From Jacaranda mimosifolia (lineage: Eukaryota; Streptophyta; Magnoliopsida; Lamiales; Bignoniaceae): DNA of 64,000 nt. The stretch lies in NCBI GenBank assembly GCA_018894105.1, contig CM032121.1, forward strand, positions 33,646,230 to 33,710,229. Direction: 5' to 3'. Within the stretch, counting starts at the first letter, position 1; every line of letters starts with the position of its first letter. The notes below the pieces were generated by a model that saw only the letters and a list, made by a program, of their open reading frames with translations, was not told the origin of the DNA and did no database searches. Of this stretch, positions 50,616 through 62,970 are shown one piece after another. Made by a program: the position numbers and the translations under genes.

Positions 50616-51165
50616 ATCTCCCACAAAAATCCATAGTGTTGGATTATCAGGACTATTGTAACTTGCTTTTAGTAATGGTATCTTTCAGTTTGAACCACCA
50701 CCTAAGTTATCCAACTTATGCCACCACAGGGATAAATGGATCAAAGCCTTAAATTTGGCCCTTGGATGTGGTGGCGTCCATTGGTAACAACAAGCTACAT
50801 GGCTATGTAGTGATCTTTAGGTTTAACATGTTACGGCTAAGTGTCCTGATCCTGTATCATGAATATTTTTGAGGAATAACCTTTTTTCCTCTAGGCGTGG
50901 CCAAACGACTTCATTCACTTAGTTGGACATCTTCGGGGATGCACTGTTTGCATCTCATCAGTATGACTTGACCCCATTCAGAGTTAGAACTCTTAATTTG
51001 CTTGCAGTTAACAACATCTTCCAAGTATACCAGAGAACAGACTCAGATATTGAAGTATTAGTCAAGTTTAGGTGTACTTTGACACACTCAGAAGCTTGTT
51101 TATACCACATTGAACCTTCCTTGTGGGATCTCCACTCGGTAGGTTGGGTTGCCACTATAGGTGTA

Positions 51166-54100
51166 TCACTGATGGGTTTTCAATCCCATCCCCCGCTTGG
51201 ATTTTTGGACTAAGGACAAGTCAAGTTCTTTAGTCAATGGATCAACCATGTTGTCTTTGGATCCAACAAAATCAATGGCCACAACCTTATCAGACATAAG
51301 CCCCCTTATAGACTTTAGTCTAACTTGGATGTGTTTCTTGGTCTTTTGATTATACTTTGAACTTCCGATATTTGCAATTGTGGTTTGGCTATCACAATAT
51401 ACTGCGATCGCAGAAAGAGGCTTACTAACCATGGGTAACTGGACCATCAGCCCATATAGCCACTCAGCCTCTATTCCAGTTGTGTCCAAAGCACATAACT
51501 CTGCCTCAAATGTGGACCGAGTTACTAAAGTCTGTTTAACAGACTTCCAGGAGACAGCGCCTGCACCCAAGGTAAATACATACCCTTACACCCATTACTA
51601 CCGGACTTTTTAGCTATCCAGCTAGCATCACTATATCCCTCAAATATTGCAGGGAATATGCCATAATACAGAGCAAGTGATGTTGTGCCCTTTAAATACT
51701 GAAGTACCCTATCCAAAGCCTCCCAATGGGTTCTATTGGGACAACTTGTATACCTCGCCAGCTTTGAGACTGCGAACGAGATATCCGATCTCGAGTCATT
51801 TGCAAGATATTGCAAGCTCCTAATATCTGAGAATACCTCAATTGAGACACATGAATATTAGTTTCATTCTTAAAAAGAGCCACAGAGGAATCATATGGTG
51901 TCTTAGTGATTCTACACTCCTTATAGTCGAATTTCTCAATAATCTTCTCAACATAGTGAGATTGAGAAATAGCTATACTCTCAGTTGACCGAATCAACTT
52001 GAGTCCAAGAATCACATTAGCTTCACCCATATCCTTCATTTCAAACTTACTTTTCAAGTATGATTTTGTCTCATTGATAATCTCAATTGTAGATCCAATC
52101 AATAAGATATCATCCGCATATAAGCATAGTATAATACAATAATTACCTTTAACCTTACAGTAAACACACTTATCATTATCATTTAAGCTGAAACCAAATG
52201 ATAAAATAGTTTTATCAAATTTTTCATGCCACTGCTTAGGCGCTTGTTTCAATCCATAAAGGAATTTAACAAGTTTACAGACCTTTTGCTCATTACCAAG
52301 AGCTACAAATCCCTTAAGTTGATCTATATAAATTTCTTCCTTGAGATCACCATATAGAAAGGCTGTTTTCACATCCATCTGGTGAATCGGGAAACTATAT
52401 ACAGAAGCCAATGCTATAAGCACCCGGATTGTGGCAACCGGGGAATAGGTATCAAAGAAGTCTATTCCCTCTTTTGTCTAAAGCCTTTGGCAACTAGTCT
52501 GGCTTTAAACTTATCAATGGTTCCATCAAATTTAAGTTTTTTTTTTAAAGATCCATGTGCATCCAATTATAGTATACCCCAGAGGCAGATCGACTAATTC
52601 CCATATCCTATTAGAGACAATAGAATGCATCTCACTTTTAATAGCTACCTTCCAATGCTTAGCTTTAGATAAGGCCCCTTGAAGGTCACATGATTATCCT
52701 CGATATTATAAGTGATGAAATCACTTCCAAAATCCTTCAAAATCTTAGCTCACTTACTCCAGCTAGGTTCATCTGGTTCTTCAACTCCAATGGATGCTGA
52801 ACCAGAACTACTAAATTTAACCCCCCACATTTGACATCTTTTCCACATGATCAAGAATAGACGTCGATGTAAGAGCTGAATCTAAAGAAACATCCGGAGG
52901 TATTCCAGTTTTCATTGGAAACACGTCTTCAAAGAACGTGGCATCACGAAATTCCACCATTATGTTAACCTCTATGCCAGGGATTTCGGATTTAATTACC
53001 AAAAGTCTCAATGCATAGCTTGTTTCCACATAACCTAAGAAGACCGCATCAAACAGTTCTGGGACCAAGCTTTTTCCTCTTGTGTTCTGGGACTAGAACT
53101 TTTGCAAGATAACCCCACACTTGGAAATACTTTAAGCTAGACTTTCTACCTTTCTAGAATTCAAATAGAGTGCTTTCTTTAGGTTTGAGGGGGACGCCGT
53201 ATTCAAAGCCTCTCCCCACATATATTTAGGCAATCCAAAATTCAAAAGTAAGTTGTTGATCATATCCTTAAAGGTTCTATTCTTTCATTCTGTTACTCCA
53301 TTTGATGAAGGAGAGTAAGGAAGAGTCTCTTCATGAATAATACCGAAGTTTTGGCAATATTCATCAAATTGATTTGACTCATCCTCTCCACCTCTATCTG
53401 ATCTTAACTGCTTAAGTTTCTTACCAGTTTGATTTTCAGCTTCATTTTTAAAAATGATAAACTTTTCAAGTGCTTCATCTTTATGTTTTAACAGATAAAC
53501 ATAACCGTATCTACTGTAATCATCTATAAAGGTAACGAAGTATCTTTTCTAATCTTTTGTTAAGATCCCATTGAACTCACCAATATCTGTATGCACAAGC
53601 TCAAGTATTTCAAAATTCCTTTCAATCGGTTGGTAAGGCTTTCTTACTTGTTTAGCCTCAACACATACTTGGCATTTGTGACTACGTTCAATGTCATGTT
53701 TAGGTATTAAATTTAAGTTCAGCATGCGTTTAACAAAACTAAAATTTAAATGACCTAAACGACTATGCCATACATTAGAACTTTCAATAGTATTCACCAA
53801 AGATTCAGAATACGAAGTTTTATTGATTAAATCAGAAGAATTTACATACTCAATTCTTAAATTAAATAAACCATCAGACAAATAGCCCTTACCAATAAAT
53901 AAACTAAATGCTGAATTACAACTTTATTAAACTTAAAAGTAAGCTCATAGCCTTCCTTAACTATTATAGAACTACTGATAATGTTTCTCCGTATAGTCGG
54001 GACGTGATGCACTCTCAGCAGAGACGGTATGTGCCCCGAAGGAAACTTCAAGTTCACGCGTCCTATCCCAAGTACCTTGGCAGCTCTGGAGTTCCCTATT

Positions 54101-54190
54101 GTTACGAATTTTTCGTCAACTGGCTGATAAGATATAAATAGTAATTTATTAGCACAAACATGCACATTTTGCCTTAGTGTCTATCAGCTA
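51166..54190 (-). pseudogene. pol of the copia element (PR, IN, RT, RNase H), broken
   Basis: Protease (53857-54190): the usual Asp-Ser/Thr-Gly site is degraded (DTKAK) and a TAG at 54188-54190 replaces Trp. HVCANKLLF and VHHVPTIRRNIIS are still readable, with a frame change after the first. Integrase (about 53080-53881): HHCC finger (NVWHSRLGHLNFSFVKRM, CQVCVEAKQ), then IDDYSRYGYVYL, LRSDRGGE and YSPSSNGVTE with a following TGA. RT (51692-52423): HQMDVKTAFLYGDLKEEIYI, KFLYGLKQAPKQWHEKFD and the catalytic LYADDILLIG, intact. RNase H (51166-51690): [57 protein letters not shown]. Gag-protease-integrase-RT order proves copia. Several frame changes separate the pieces. I cannot assign the lineage. 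Confidence 0.88.
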
Positions 54191-55195
54191 GTCAAAAGGT
54201 TCGTAAATAGTAATACAAACTCCAGGTTTTAAAGTTACGTACCCATCAACAGTTGTCTCTAGAGCTCTAGCTTCTCTAGTCTCCCCAACAACCATGTTGA
54301 CCACTGTGGGGGCAGCCGGATCTAGTTTAGCTTTAGCTTTCTTAGATGGACAATCCTTAGCCTAATGGCCTACCTGCCCAGAATTCCAACATGGTTTGTT
54401 TGCTTTTAGTTTCTTGGCTTTAGGTTTGCCTTTACCTAAGGTTTTAGAGTTCGAGTTCATTTGGTTCATTTTATTGAACCTTTTCTTCCTTTCTATCACC
54501 ACATTTGCCCTAGGTTGGTGCTCAATTGGAACTCCATGAGTTTGATTCTGATGTTCTTCCTCAATACTGATCGTAATCATTAGATCGTCCAAAGACAGCT
54601 TCCTTTTTTGATGCTTGAGTGTCATTCCAAAATTCTCCCAAGACTTGGGGAATTTATCCATATGGACATGACTAGAAACTTCTCAGAAAGTTTCATCTCA
54701 GCATCAGCAAGAACAGGCTCAAGGTTGATCAATTCATGTGTCTGTTTAGTTACAGACTTTCCTTCAACCATCCGATACTTCATGAACTTAAAAACAGAAT
54801 ACCTCTCGAGCCCTTGTTCTTCAGTATTATATTTTCGGTCTAACTCATCCCACAATGACTTAGCGGTGTATGAGTTCGAGCAGTAAACATCGACGAGAAC
54901 ATTTGACAGTGACGACAAAATGATCCCTCGACCTAACTGATCTTTCTCATTCCACTCAGCTATTTTAGCTGTTTTGAGGTTAGTATCAGTTGGTTCAGGT
55001 CTAGTCACCGAAAGTATTGAAATAAGGCCTTTCATTGTGAACCAGATTTTCATTCATTGTTGCCAACATTTGAACAATTGGCCCCCAAAATTTTCTGGCA
55101 AGCTAGAAAGGTCAACTTTTGAGGACAACAATGAACCAGCACCAAAACCACTTGCAGATATAGATGCTATTTTCAATAAAGCAGTTTAACAAACA
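54190..55195 (-). pseudogene. gag of the copia element (broken)
   Basis: An N-terminal piece near 55060-55190 (ISASGFGAGS, LSSLPENFGG) runs into an in-frame TGA at about 55051-55053, and the frame goes on as MKIWFTMKGLISILSV. It continues NEKDQLGRGIILSSLSNVLV, SLWDELDRKYNTEEQGLERY and WENFGMTLKHQKRKLSLDDL (after a frame change near 54660), typical copia gag sequence. The zinc knuckle reads CWNSGQVGH then TAG then AKDC: the second Cys is Ser, and the stop at 54362-54364 stands where Trp is usual. No in-frame ATG is visible at the expected start. Confidence 0.82.
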
Positions 55196-55203
55196 CTTAA
55201 ACA

Positions 55204-55218
55204 AATAATTTCTTCAAG
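55204..55218 (-). other. Primer-binding-site position, 15-mer complementary to own LTR
   Basis: Two bases after the 5' LTR the minus (coding) strand reads CTTGAAGAAATTATT. It lacks the TGG start of a tRNA-primed site. Its exact reverse complement lies in the same strand of the LTR at 55519-55533, so in the transcript the two segments could pair over 15 bp. Confidence 0.6.
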
Positions 55219-55518
55219 ATTATTGAAAATGTTTAACAACATATTTAAAGCAGTAAAGCAATCCAGTTTATAATCACAGGGCTGTGTTTGAAAAATAATA
55301 TAACAGATATTTCAGAAATGACCAGAATACATATATTCCAAAACATATATCCAATTGCAATTCAGTTTAACAAAATCATAAACCAAAAGCAAAAGCAAAC
55401 AACCCAGTATGGGATATAACATTAGAAAATACAAGAGTCGGTATATAAACCGAGAACTTAACTCTCAGTTCTGTATAGTAACAAAACTTTTAGACTGAAT
55501 CAACAAAGAATGGTTTGC

Positions 55519-55533
55519 CTTGAAGAAATTATT
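55519..55533 (-). other. LTR segment complementary to the primer-binding position
   Basis: The transcript strand reads AATAATTTCTTCAAG. It lies downstream of the predicted transcript start, in R or U5. The other LTR keeps 14 of the 15 bases (49755-49768). Confidence 0.55.
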
Positions 55534-55730
55534 GCCCCTACTAGTGCAGAGAGTTTAGCGAAACTTCCCCCAAGATGAGATAGTCCAAAAGCCTTTTGGT
55601 GCACTCCAGAAAACTTCACTTCGAACACCACTCAATTGCCAAAAATCAAAAGCAAAACTATATGTGAGAAGATTATCAGAGGGATAGAAGAGATTTGTTC
55701 TTGCTTTATTTGTTATGCTTACAACAACAG

Positions 55731-55740
55731 GTATATATAG
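55731..55740 (-). promoter_or_regulatory. TATA box in the copia 5' LTR
   Basis: The minus strand reads CTATATATAC; the same box is kept in the other LTR (49952-49961). It predicts a transcript start near 55703-55708, which would leave about 480 bases of R-U5. Confidence 0.5.
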
Positions 55741-56391
55741 GTAAAATGGAGCAACCAACAGGATCTCCAGGTTCATTTTGGTCTAGATACATTCTGGAAC
55801 AGATGTACAAATACGTCCAGATACATTCTGGACCAGGTTCAATGAACCAAAAACTCCAGAAACGTCTATGACGTTTCTGTACCAACCAATTGACTTTTGA
55901 ATTCGAAATTTAAAATTCAAATTTTAACAAAATTCCAAAAAAAAGTTGGAATTTTCAGCAAAAAGATTAACTTGAGACAATTCACCCAAACGCCCATCGC
56001 CCACGTCCGTCGGAGCTAGGACAGGCGGGCGGCGACAGCGCGTGCGTGTGAGCACACCCTCATAAGTCCCTTAATTGATACTTTATCAAGCATCAATATT
56101 TGAACCATATATATAGTGTATTTCCATTGGGTAAATTTTCAATGTGGGATAGGTGGTTTTGTATAAGACTAAAGGCCTTTTATATTCCCATTGATTCCCC
56201 CATACTTTGTCTCATAAGCAATTTGGGATTTCCCCCACAAACATAATCTTTGCCTTTTTGCCTCCCCTTTATATATACACAACACTTATGGATTCCAACC
56301 AAATTGGCATCCATCAATAAGATTTAATCACTTCTTAAGCATATAATTAAACATAAATCCCAATTGATTTGATACCAATTACAACACTTTA

Positions 56392-59300
56392 AATATTAAT
56401 TAGCTGATCTACTCAACTTATTGGTCTAATTTTACGTTTTTTGAAAATGTATCGCCATTGCTCTTAGAATCACTTTCCAAAGATTTTTTTTTTGGATAAA
56501 GGTATGCAAAATCATCATTTTCTTCTAAAATTGTTTATATTTTTTGCATATTAACTTCTAAATTTTATTAATTTATTGTGTTTATGTTTTTAAATTGAGC
56601 CTAACCTCGAAAAACAGTGTATTCATAATTTTCATAGGGTATTGTTATTTTTATTCTAAAATTTGTTATTCGCACTTCATTCTAAATTTTTGTGTTAGAT
56701 TATTGACCAAAATATCCACTTACTTTTTAAATTTATTTATATTAATTTGCAAGATAAATATACCCTTTAATATTATAATTATCACTTTTAACTTTGTTAC
56801 TCATAAAAACATTCCAACTCAACTTGTCTAACTTAATATGAAATAATAATGGATCTAGCAAATGGGTACCTGTGGATAACCCAAGAATGGATAATGACGG
56901 ATTGTGTAAATTTACCTATAAGTAAAATTATTTGTTTTTTATTGAACACAAGATAGTAGACCTATTACCCATAACTATGGGTAATGGTAACCCACATGTA
57001 CCAGTATTTTTACTTTTTTTTATACCTGATGGTAAATGAATATGTATTTTTTAATTTTCATAATATTATTCAAATATTACCTAAATAAAACTAATGAAAG
57101 AGGGCTACAAATTTTAAATTATATTGAACAAGTACTTAAAGTATGTCTAGTATTTTAGTTTGAAAAGTACAGTTTAAGTGTTTAAACATCTATTGATTTT
57201 AAGTTATATTATATTTTGAAATTTAAATTTAAGTCCCATTATATGCCAGAAGTTTTTTGAACTAAAAATTTAAATATGATTTAAACATTGTTGTTATCAT
57301 AAAAAAAAATGTATTAGATATCCGAGGGTTACGTCAAAAAGTGGCACGTAATTAGTTGGTGGGAAAAATTACCCACATTTTATTAGTGGAGAAAATAAGG
57401 CCCATTATCTGCATTTTTTGGGTACACGCAGGTATAAGTGATTTTTTGCCATGCGCAATAATAAGGTGCGATGCTCTTTTCTTCATTTAGTTTACTTTAT
57501 GATTGAAATAACTTTACACAATAGTCTTTGTGAAGTAAAACAAGATCCACCCTTGGGTGTAAAAATATACTATTTTGTAGTGATTTTATCATTTTTCTAT
57601 TAAAGTTTATAGCCATGTCTTCAGTGAGATGATTGAATTTAGATATAGGATAATTTATTTATTTTTATGTGTTCTATCAAGTTTGACATGGAATTGATTA
57701 AGGCTAGAAATGAATCAAGGTTATATTTAATAGGACAATGAATAGTACAGTAAGAGCATAATTGCCCAATAATTTAAATTAAATGATATCTTGAAAATAA
57801 AGGAATATAATGATCAATTTCTATAGACTACAAAATAATTGGAGTGCAAATAACAATACCCATTTCCATATCTTTAAAGTGGATTTTTTGCAAATTATAT
57901 GCATTATGGTATGAAATATTTATATCTTAATTTAGGACATGCTCACTTTACATGACATGACCTAATATAAAATTACAATAATAAAAGTCAAAAAGTTGTG
58001 ATATAATAATAAGTACTATTGGTTTCATTTATCGTTTACTTTAAAAAAAAATCATCTTATCCCTCAATGCTAATTGAATTATCAGAGTTGTTGTACACTA
58101 ATAATTATGAATTTTAAACCATTTTATTGAACACAATTTAATCAATAATTAGTTAATCAACTCATTTTCTATAAGTTCAAATAATAATTCAAACCATCCT
58201 CACATAAAACAAAGAAAAGGTTATAGCAATGAACACCATATCATGTGTGAAGGTAAAGTTATAGAGTCAATAAAAATCATGATAGAAAAATAGTTGATAA
58301 GCATGACCCTTTTTGGATTAAATTTCAATTTAGTTAAATATAGAAAGACGAAGGTTGCCGAGTTGACGAGCCCAATTGTGTTACAGGGTTGAAGAATATA
58401 GAAAGGAAAAAAAAAAGAAAAAAAGGCAAAATTATTTTAGGGTATTTGCTTATATATTGTTGCCTTGTTGGTGTGAAGAATGAGATGGAGGCAAAGAAAG
58501 ATTTATAGAAATACATTTAGTATCATGGAAGAAATAAAAAAGAGAGAGAGAGAGAGAGAGAGATGCAATAACTCACTAAGAAAAGTTTGGTGAATTTTTT
58601 TTTATATAAAATTAAAACTATGAGAAGGAAATAATAAATATAAATAGATGATGCATTAATGTATTATGAATAATAATCACATCTGATTTTTTTTAATTTC
58701 TCTCAAATTTTAACTAATTTAATGACGGTACTCATATAATATCTTAATTAGAACAGTTCTTAAGTTTTTCTAGAAGATATAATCAATTTCGATTGAAACA
58801 TTTTCTAATATATGTGTGCGTGAATGAATTTAATAACCATATAAAAATACTATTAAATTTAGATAACTTAGAAAATGAATAAATTTATGATTAATGTCAC
58901 ATAATGAATGAAATTATCATAGATAATTAAAAAGGAATCTAAAATACAAGGATTCAAATCAAAATTGCATAAATGTGATTGAAAAGACTCCCATTTTAAA
59001 TATAGTATTTTAGATTTATATGTGTATGAATAACGAATAATACATTAAAAAGATTATCAAATTTGGTTGTTGACATACTCTGATGATTAGAAAATTAATA
59101 AATTCATAATTAGAAAATAGAAAAATTAATGTTAATAAATAAAAAAATTAGAATATAAGAAATCAGAATTTGGTGGAAAATTGTATAATTATGTTAAACA
59201 ACTACAAAAGCATTTCAAAAAAATTAAAATATAGAATTTGATTAAAATTGTACACTTATAATTAAAGGATCAGCTCTCTATGTACAAACGTATAGATCAA

Positions 59301-59540
59301 GATGGGTCTAAATGAATTTAAAAGGATGCAGTAAAATCATTAAAATTTGATTATCAGTAAATTTTTATAATTCAAAAAGTAAAAAGGTTCATATTTAATA
59401 TTAAATAACCAATGAAATTATTTCTAACTAATTAAAAAAAATTGATCACAAACTTCCCCAACTATAATAATATAACTTATGCATACATTATTTTTATTAT
59501 TTATTTTTATCTGTGTTTTACTGACTCTCGAGAGTCCAGA
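56392..59540. other. AT-rich intergenic region, no gene recognised
   Basis: A/T-rich sequence right of the copia element. A (GA)n run lies near 58540-58562. Repeated GGGTACCTGTGG/GGGTACACGCAGG-type words near 56864 and 57420 hint at an old inserted element, but no ends could be set. Confidence 0.55.
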
Positions 59541-60093
59541 TTTGTAACGTCAGACTCTTAAGGCGAATTGCGACCCAACCGCACACCAGGATTGAAACAG
59601 TACATGTCAGACTTAAAACCCATTTCTTTCATTACCCAAAATACCCCCAAAGCAGAACAAAATTCCAAATATAACCCCCACCACGTTACAAGTCCCACGG
59701 CGCCTTCATTTTTCCCTAGAAAAATATTTCTCCAGGTTTTCTTTTCCGTCTCTCTCCCAACTCTGCCACTAATAATTTCGATTTCACCCTACGAATTTCC
59801 TCGTACAACCCACCCACCCACCCTCGCCCACTCATCCAATCTCAACTTTAATTTTCCTTTTTCGGCCCCTCCTGTTTTCATATTGGACCTGTTACATACA
59901 TACCCACTTCATCCCATTAATCCCCATCTTTAAAAAATCTGGTTGCTCACACCATCCACATCTACAATTTTTATTTTTTTTCATTAGCAGTTTTATAACA
60001 AATTCCTTAGTCAAAAAAACGCACAAAATTGATTTTACCCAAAACCAAAATCAACCCAGCAAAAATTAATGGTGATCCACGATTCTTTAAGGT
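59541..60093 (+). promoter_or_regulatory. Probable leader exon and promoter-proximal region of SUVR5
   Basis: The base composition changes from A/T-rich to pyrimidine- and C-rich, typical of a plant 5' UTR. A good donor site (TTTAAG followed by GTACAT) lies at about 60093. The start ATG of the next gene is 2.9 kb downstream after an open intron-like stretch. The exact transcription start is not visible, so this rests on composition and position alone. Confidence 0.35.
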
Positions 60094-62970
60094 ACATTAC
60101 CAACAATTCTTGTCTGCTGTCGTCTGTAATTTTATCTTAGCCATGCCTTTCTCTATACATACAAATATGTGTATCTATCTATATGTAACATGTTTCATGG
60201 CAGCATTGGTATAGCATATAGCCATGACCTAGCTACTCATGAGTTCTTTTCCTACGCCCAATTAAATGACAAACATAAATTAGGAAAATCACTTTGATTA
60301 AATCTTTTATTAAATTAATTTCTTGTAAAGATTTTATATTTCATATGCCATTGATTGTAGCTTGGGGGAGTTTGGTAGTCGATGTATTTCTTCTTTTATC
60401 TTTTGGTCTATTTTTGTACATCCGATTTGGACCCACTTTGCGTTTGGGTTCTGGGAATTTTTCTTTTATCCAATTTGGCTAGGGTTTTAATTTTTCACTT
60501 TAAATTGGGTTGATGTGGGGTTTTAATTAGAAGGGTTTTTTGTCAATTTTGGGAACTTGGAAGCCCGTCAGAGGGCATGCATTGATTGTGATTTTTGACA
60601 AGGAATTGTCCTCCTTTGCAGCGTAGGCTACAGTCTTTGCATGTAACTTCTTGAAACTGAACTAGAAAGAACATATTTTGAATTAAAGCGGGCAAGATTA
60701 CCAGGGTTTCTTGTCTCTTTAGAAGATGAAGGTGGCCTATTTTTCTTCTTACTTCTTTTTATTTTTTATCTTTAAACACAAAATTTCCTGTGTCTTTATA
60801 AGTCCAGCATGTGTCTGCATACTTTGAAACACTCCAAATATATGCTGTAAATATGCGGTCATGTCTCTGATGTTTGTTATCTTATACAACATGATTTTAA
60901 TGCAATGAACTAGAGGGACTTGATGCTAAACAACGGCATTATTAATGGCTAACATGACCTACTTGGGCAAAGTTTAAATGGGATCCGCATTGATTGATCT
61001 ATTTTGAATTAGTAAAGCAATTATATGGAGTTATTTCTGATTTCTAAGTTCAATTCAGCTAAACACTGTTTTGATTGTGAGTACTTTTAAAAATTCTTAC
61101 TGACTGAACATCTTTTCTGATAAGTTTGATCCTCACTTTATTTTTTCTTTTGTTTGTAATTGTTTGTGACTTGAGAGGGCAACAAATAATTTGATCACGA
61201 TGCTAGCAGCTTTAATATTTGTAATTCAAATTCGTTGATCATGAAGCTGAATTTTCAATCATTTGCAACTTTTCTGGCTGGCACTTTCTGTGCAGTTCTT
61301 AACATAATCTCTGTTTGCACCTTGAAATTACTCATGAACAAGGGATGAGTTTGCAGAAATTATTCACAGGCTTTGTGTAAAATGTGCTTAAAATAGAGTT
61401 TTGCATCAACTACATATGTTTAAGGAAGGGATTCATAATATGTATGTATGTGTCTGGTTTAGGTGTCATTAAGTTGTTTTTCCTTGTCTAATTTGGATTG
61501 AAGTGAGAATATTTTAACAGGATGTCCTTATGGTGATAAACCTCACTGTGCATGAGAAAACTACTTTTTGTTTTGTTTCCGTAATTCGCATCAGAAAAAC
61601 CCAAAAAGAACTAACTTCTTTCCTCTGTACGCTCCACTGTACTCCTAAAAAATTCGAAGTGATTGCGCTCCAAAAAATTTCAAAGTGAGTGGTGAATAAT
61701 TTGATCAAAAGAAGAGACGAACTTGAATTTGTACTTGAGATATTTGTTGAACAAATGGAAAAATGAAGGACTTTTCGGATTTGTACTGCTAATTCCCTTC
61801 ATTTGATTTTATTCCTTACCGGCAAGCAGTCCCTTTACTGGAACCTCAATGAGACTGTTACACCTTTTTCCTTCATTACTGTTGCATTTTTACATATGGA
61901 ATGTGATCTTGCAGTTTACTATGTGTCAGATAATTGATAATGTTTCATTGTAGTTGTGGACAAATCATATTTATATTGTTTATGTAAGCATAAACTTTGG
62001 GCTTGGCTATGATCAATTTGCACATGATGGTGCTTAATTCTCTTCCATTTCTTCATGTCTTTCAAGTAAAATGTTGTTGCCAAGGTTGACCTCTTCTCAA
62101 TTATGTGGAGGGGAAAAAATCGCAAGTCAAACATTATTCTCATATATGTTGCCACCTTTGTTTCTTTTAGATGTTGAATTAGTCCTCATTTCTTTTCCAC
62201 ATTTCAGTTAATCTTAGAATTTGCCTTCTCTGTGGTGAAAGTCTGCTGTCCCGGAGTACAAACTGAAATTTCATAATAAGTGAAGCAAAAAATTTATTGA
62301 TTGCAGTTCTGCTCATATTCCGTCATTGAGCCAATGCATTTCTTTTCTGGACTAATGGAAAGAGAGTAGGATAACAGGTTCAGGATATAAACCTGTACAT
62401 CGAAAGTTCTGAATGATCAATTCATTAATCCGTTGTTAAAATGCATTAAGTATTAAAGCTGGCTTGGAAGTTATTGGCTTATTGCTGTTTTCCATTTTGC
62501 TTCTTTTGCACATGAACTTAAACCATGATTTTTGTGGTCGGGTAATAACTTTTGCTGATGGTCATGTGCTGATAGGTTACAAGTAAATGAGGGATGTGGA
62601 AATGTAGTACTTGCTTTCAGCTTTGGTGAAAGTGATCTTGTACATTGAGTTAAAAACTGTTAGAGAATCCATTTGGACTCTAATTTGTCAAAATGGACCT
62701 GGTGCAAATGCCCAACCATAAGCATGTACATGGAATTTCTGAATTTGCTTTATTGTCTGATGTGAAATGAATGATATAAACCAAGCTTTCATTTGCAAAT
62801 ACTGTTAAGTATTTTGTTCTAATCATAGTTCTGTTTGTCTTAGCTGCTGCATCTTAGGTCCTTTCTACTTGCTCCCTTCTGACACTTGCAATTTCCCAGT
62901 GGGCTGCAGATTTAGTTTTGCTAACTTATGCTGCACACATAACCTGGCATTAAACTTTTACTGTTGAATT
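60094..62970 (+). other. Probable 5' UTR intron of SUVR5
   Basis: 2.9 kb of T-rich sequence without credible coding frames. Possible acceptors lie shortly before the start codon (for example TTTCCCAG near 62899 and GGCTGCAG near 62908). If right, a short untranslated stretch precedes the ATG at 62971. Confidence 0.4.

Larger units (their letters stand above)
49463..56386 (-). mobile_element. Ty1/copia retrotransposon with an unusual primer-binding site
   Basis: A 6.9-kb element with 1.15-kb LTRs and the 5-bp duplication CTTTA (49458-49462 and 56387-56391). The purine tract next to the 3' LTR reads TTTTTGTGGGAGAT on the minus strand. The domain order gag, protease, integrase, RT, RNase H is that of copia. 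All frames are broken. The sequence after the 5' LTR is not the usual TGGTATCAGAGC-type site but a 15-mer complementary to the LTR itself. Confidence 0.9.
55221..56386 (-). repeat. 5' LTR of the copia element
   Basis: A 1,166-bp repeat ending CCAATTACAACA, followed by CTTTA. The inner terminus reads TATTGAAAATG where the other LTR has TGTTGGAAATG. Confidence 0.9.

Noticed and set aside
56860..57440. Possible DNA transposon with GGGTACC-type ends
   Set aside because: The words recur but no consistent inverted ends or duplication could be found.
59568..59933. 121-codon plus-strand frame before SUVR5
   Set aside because: Low-complexity Pro/Ser/Phe translation of a pyrimidine-rich leader; better explained as 5' UTR.
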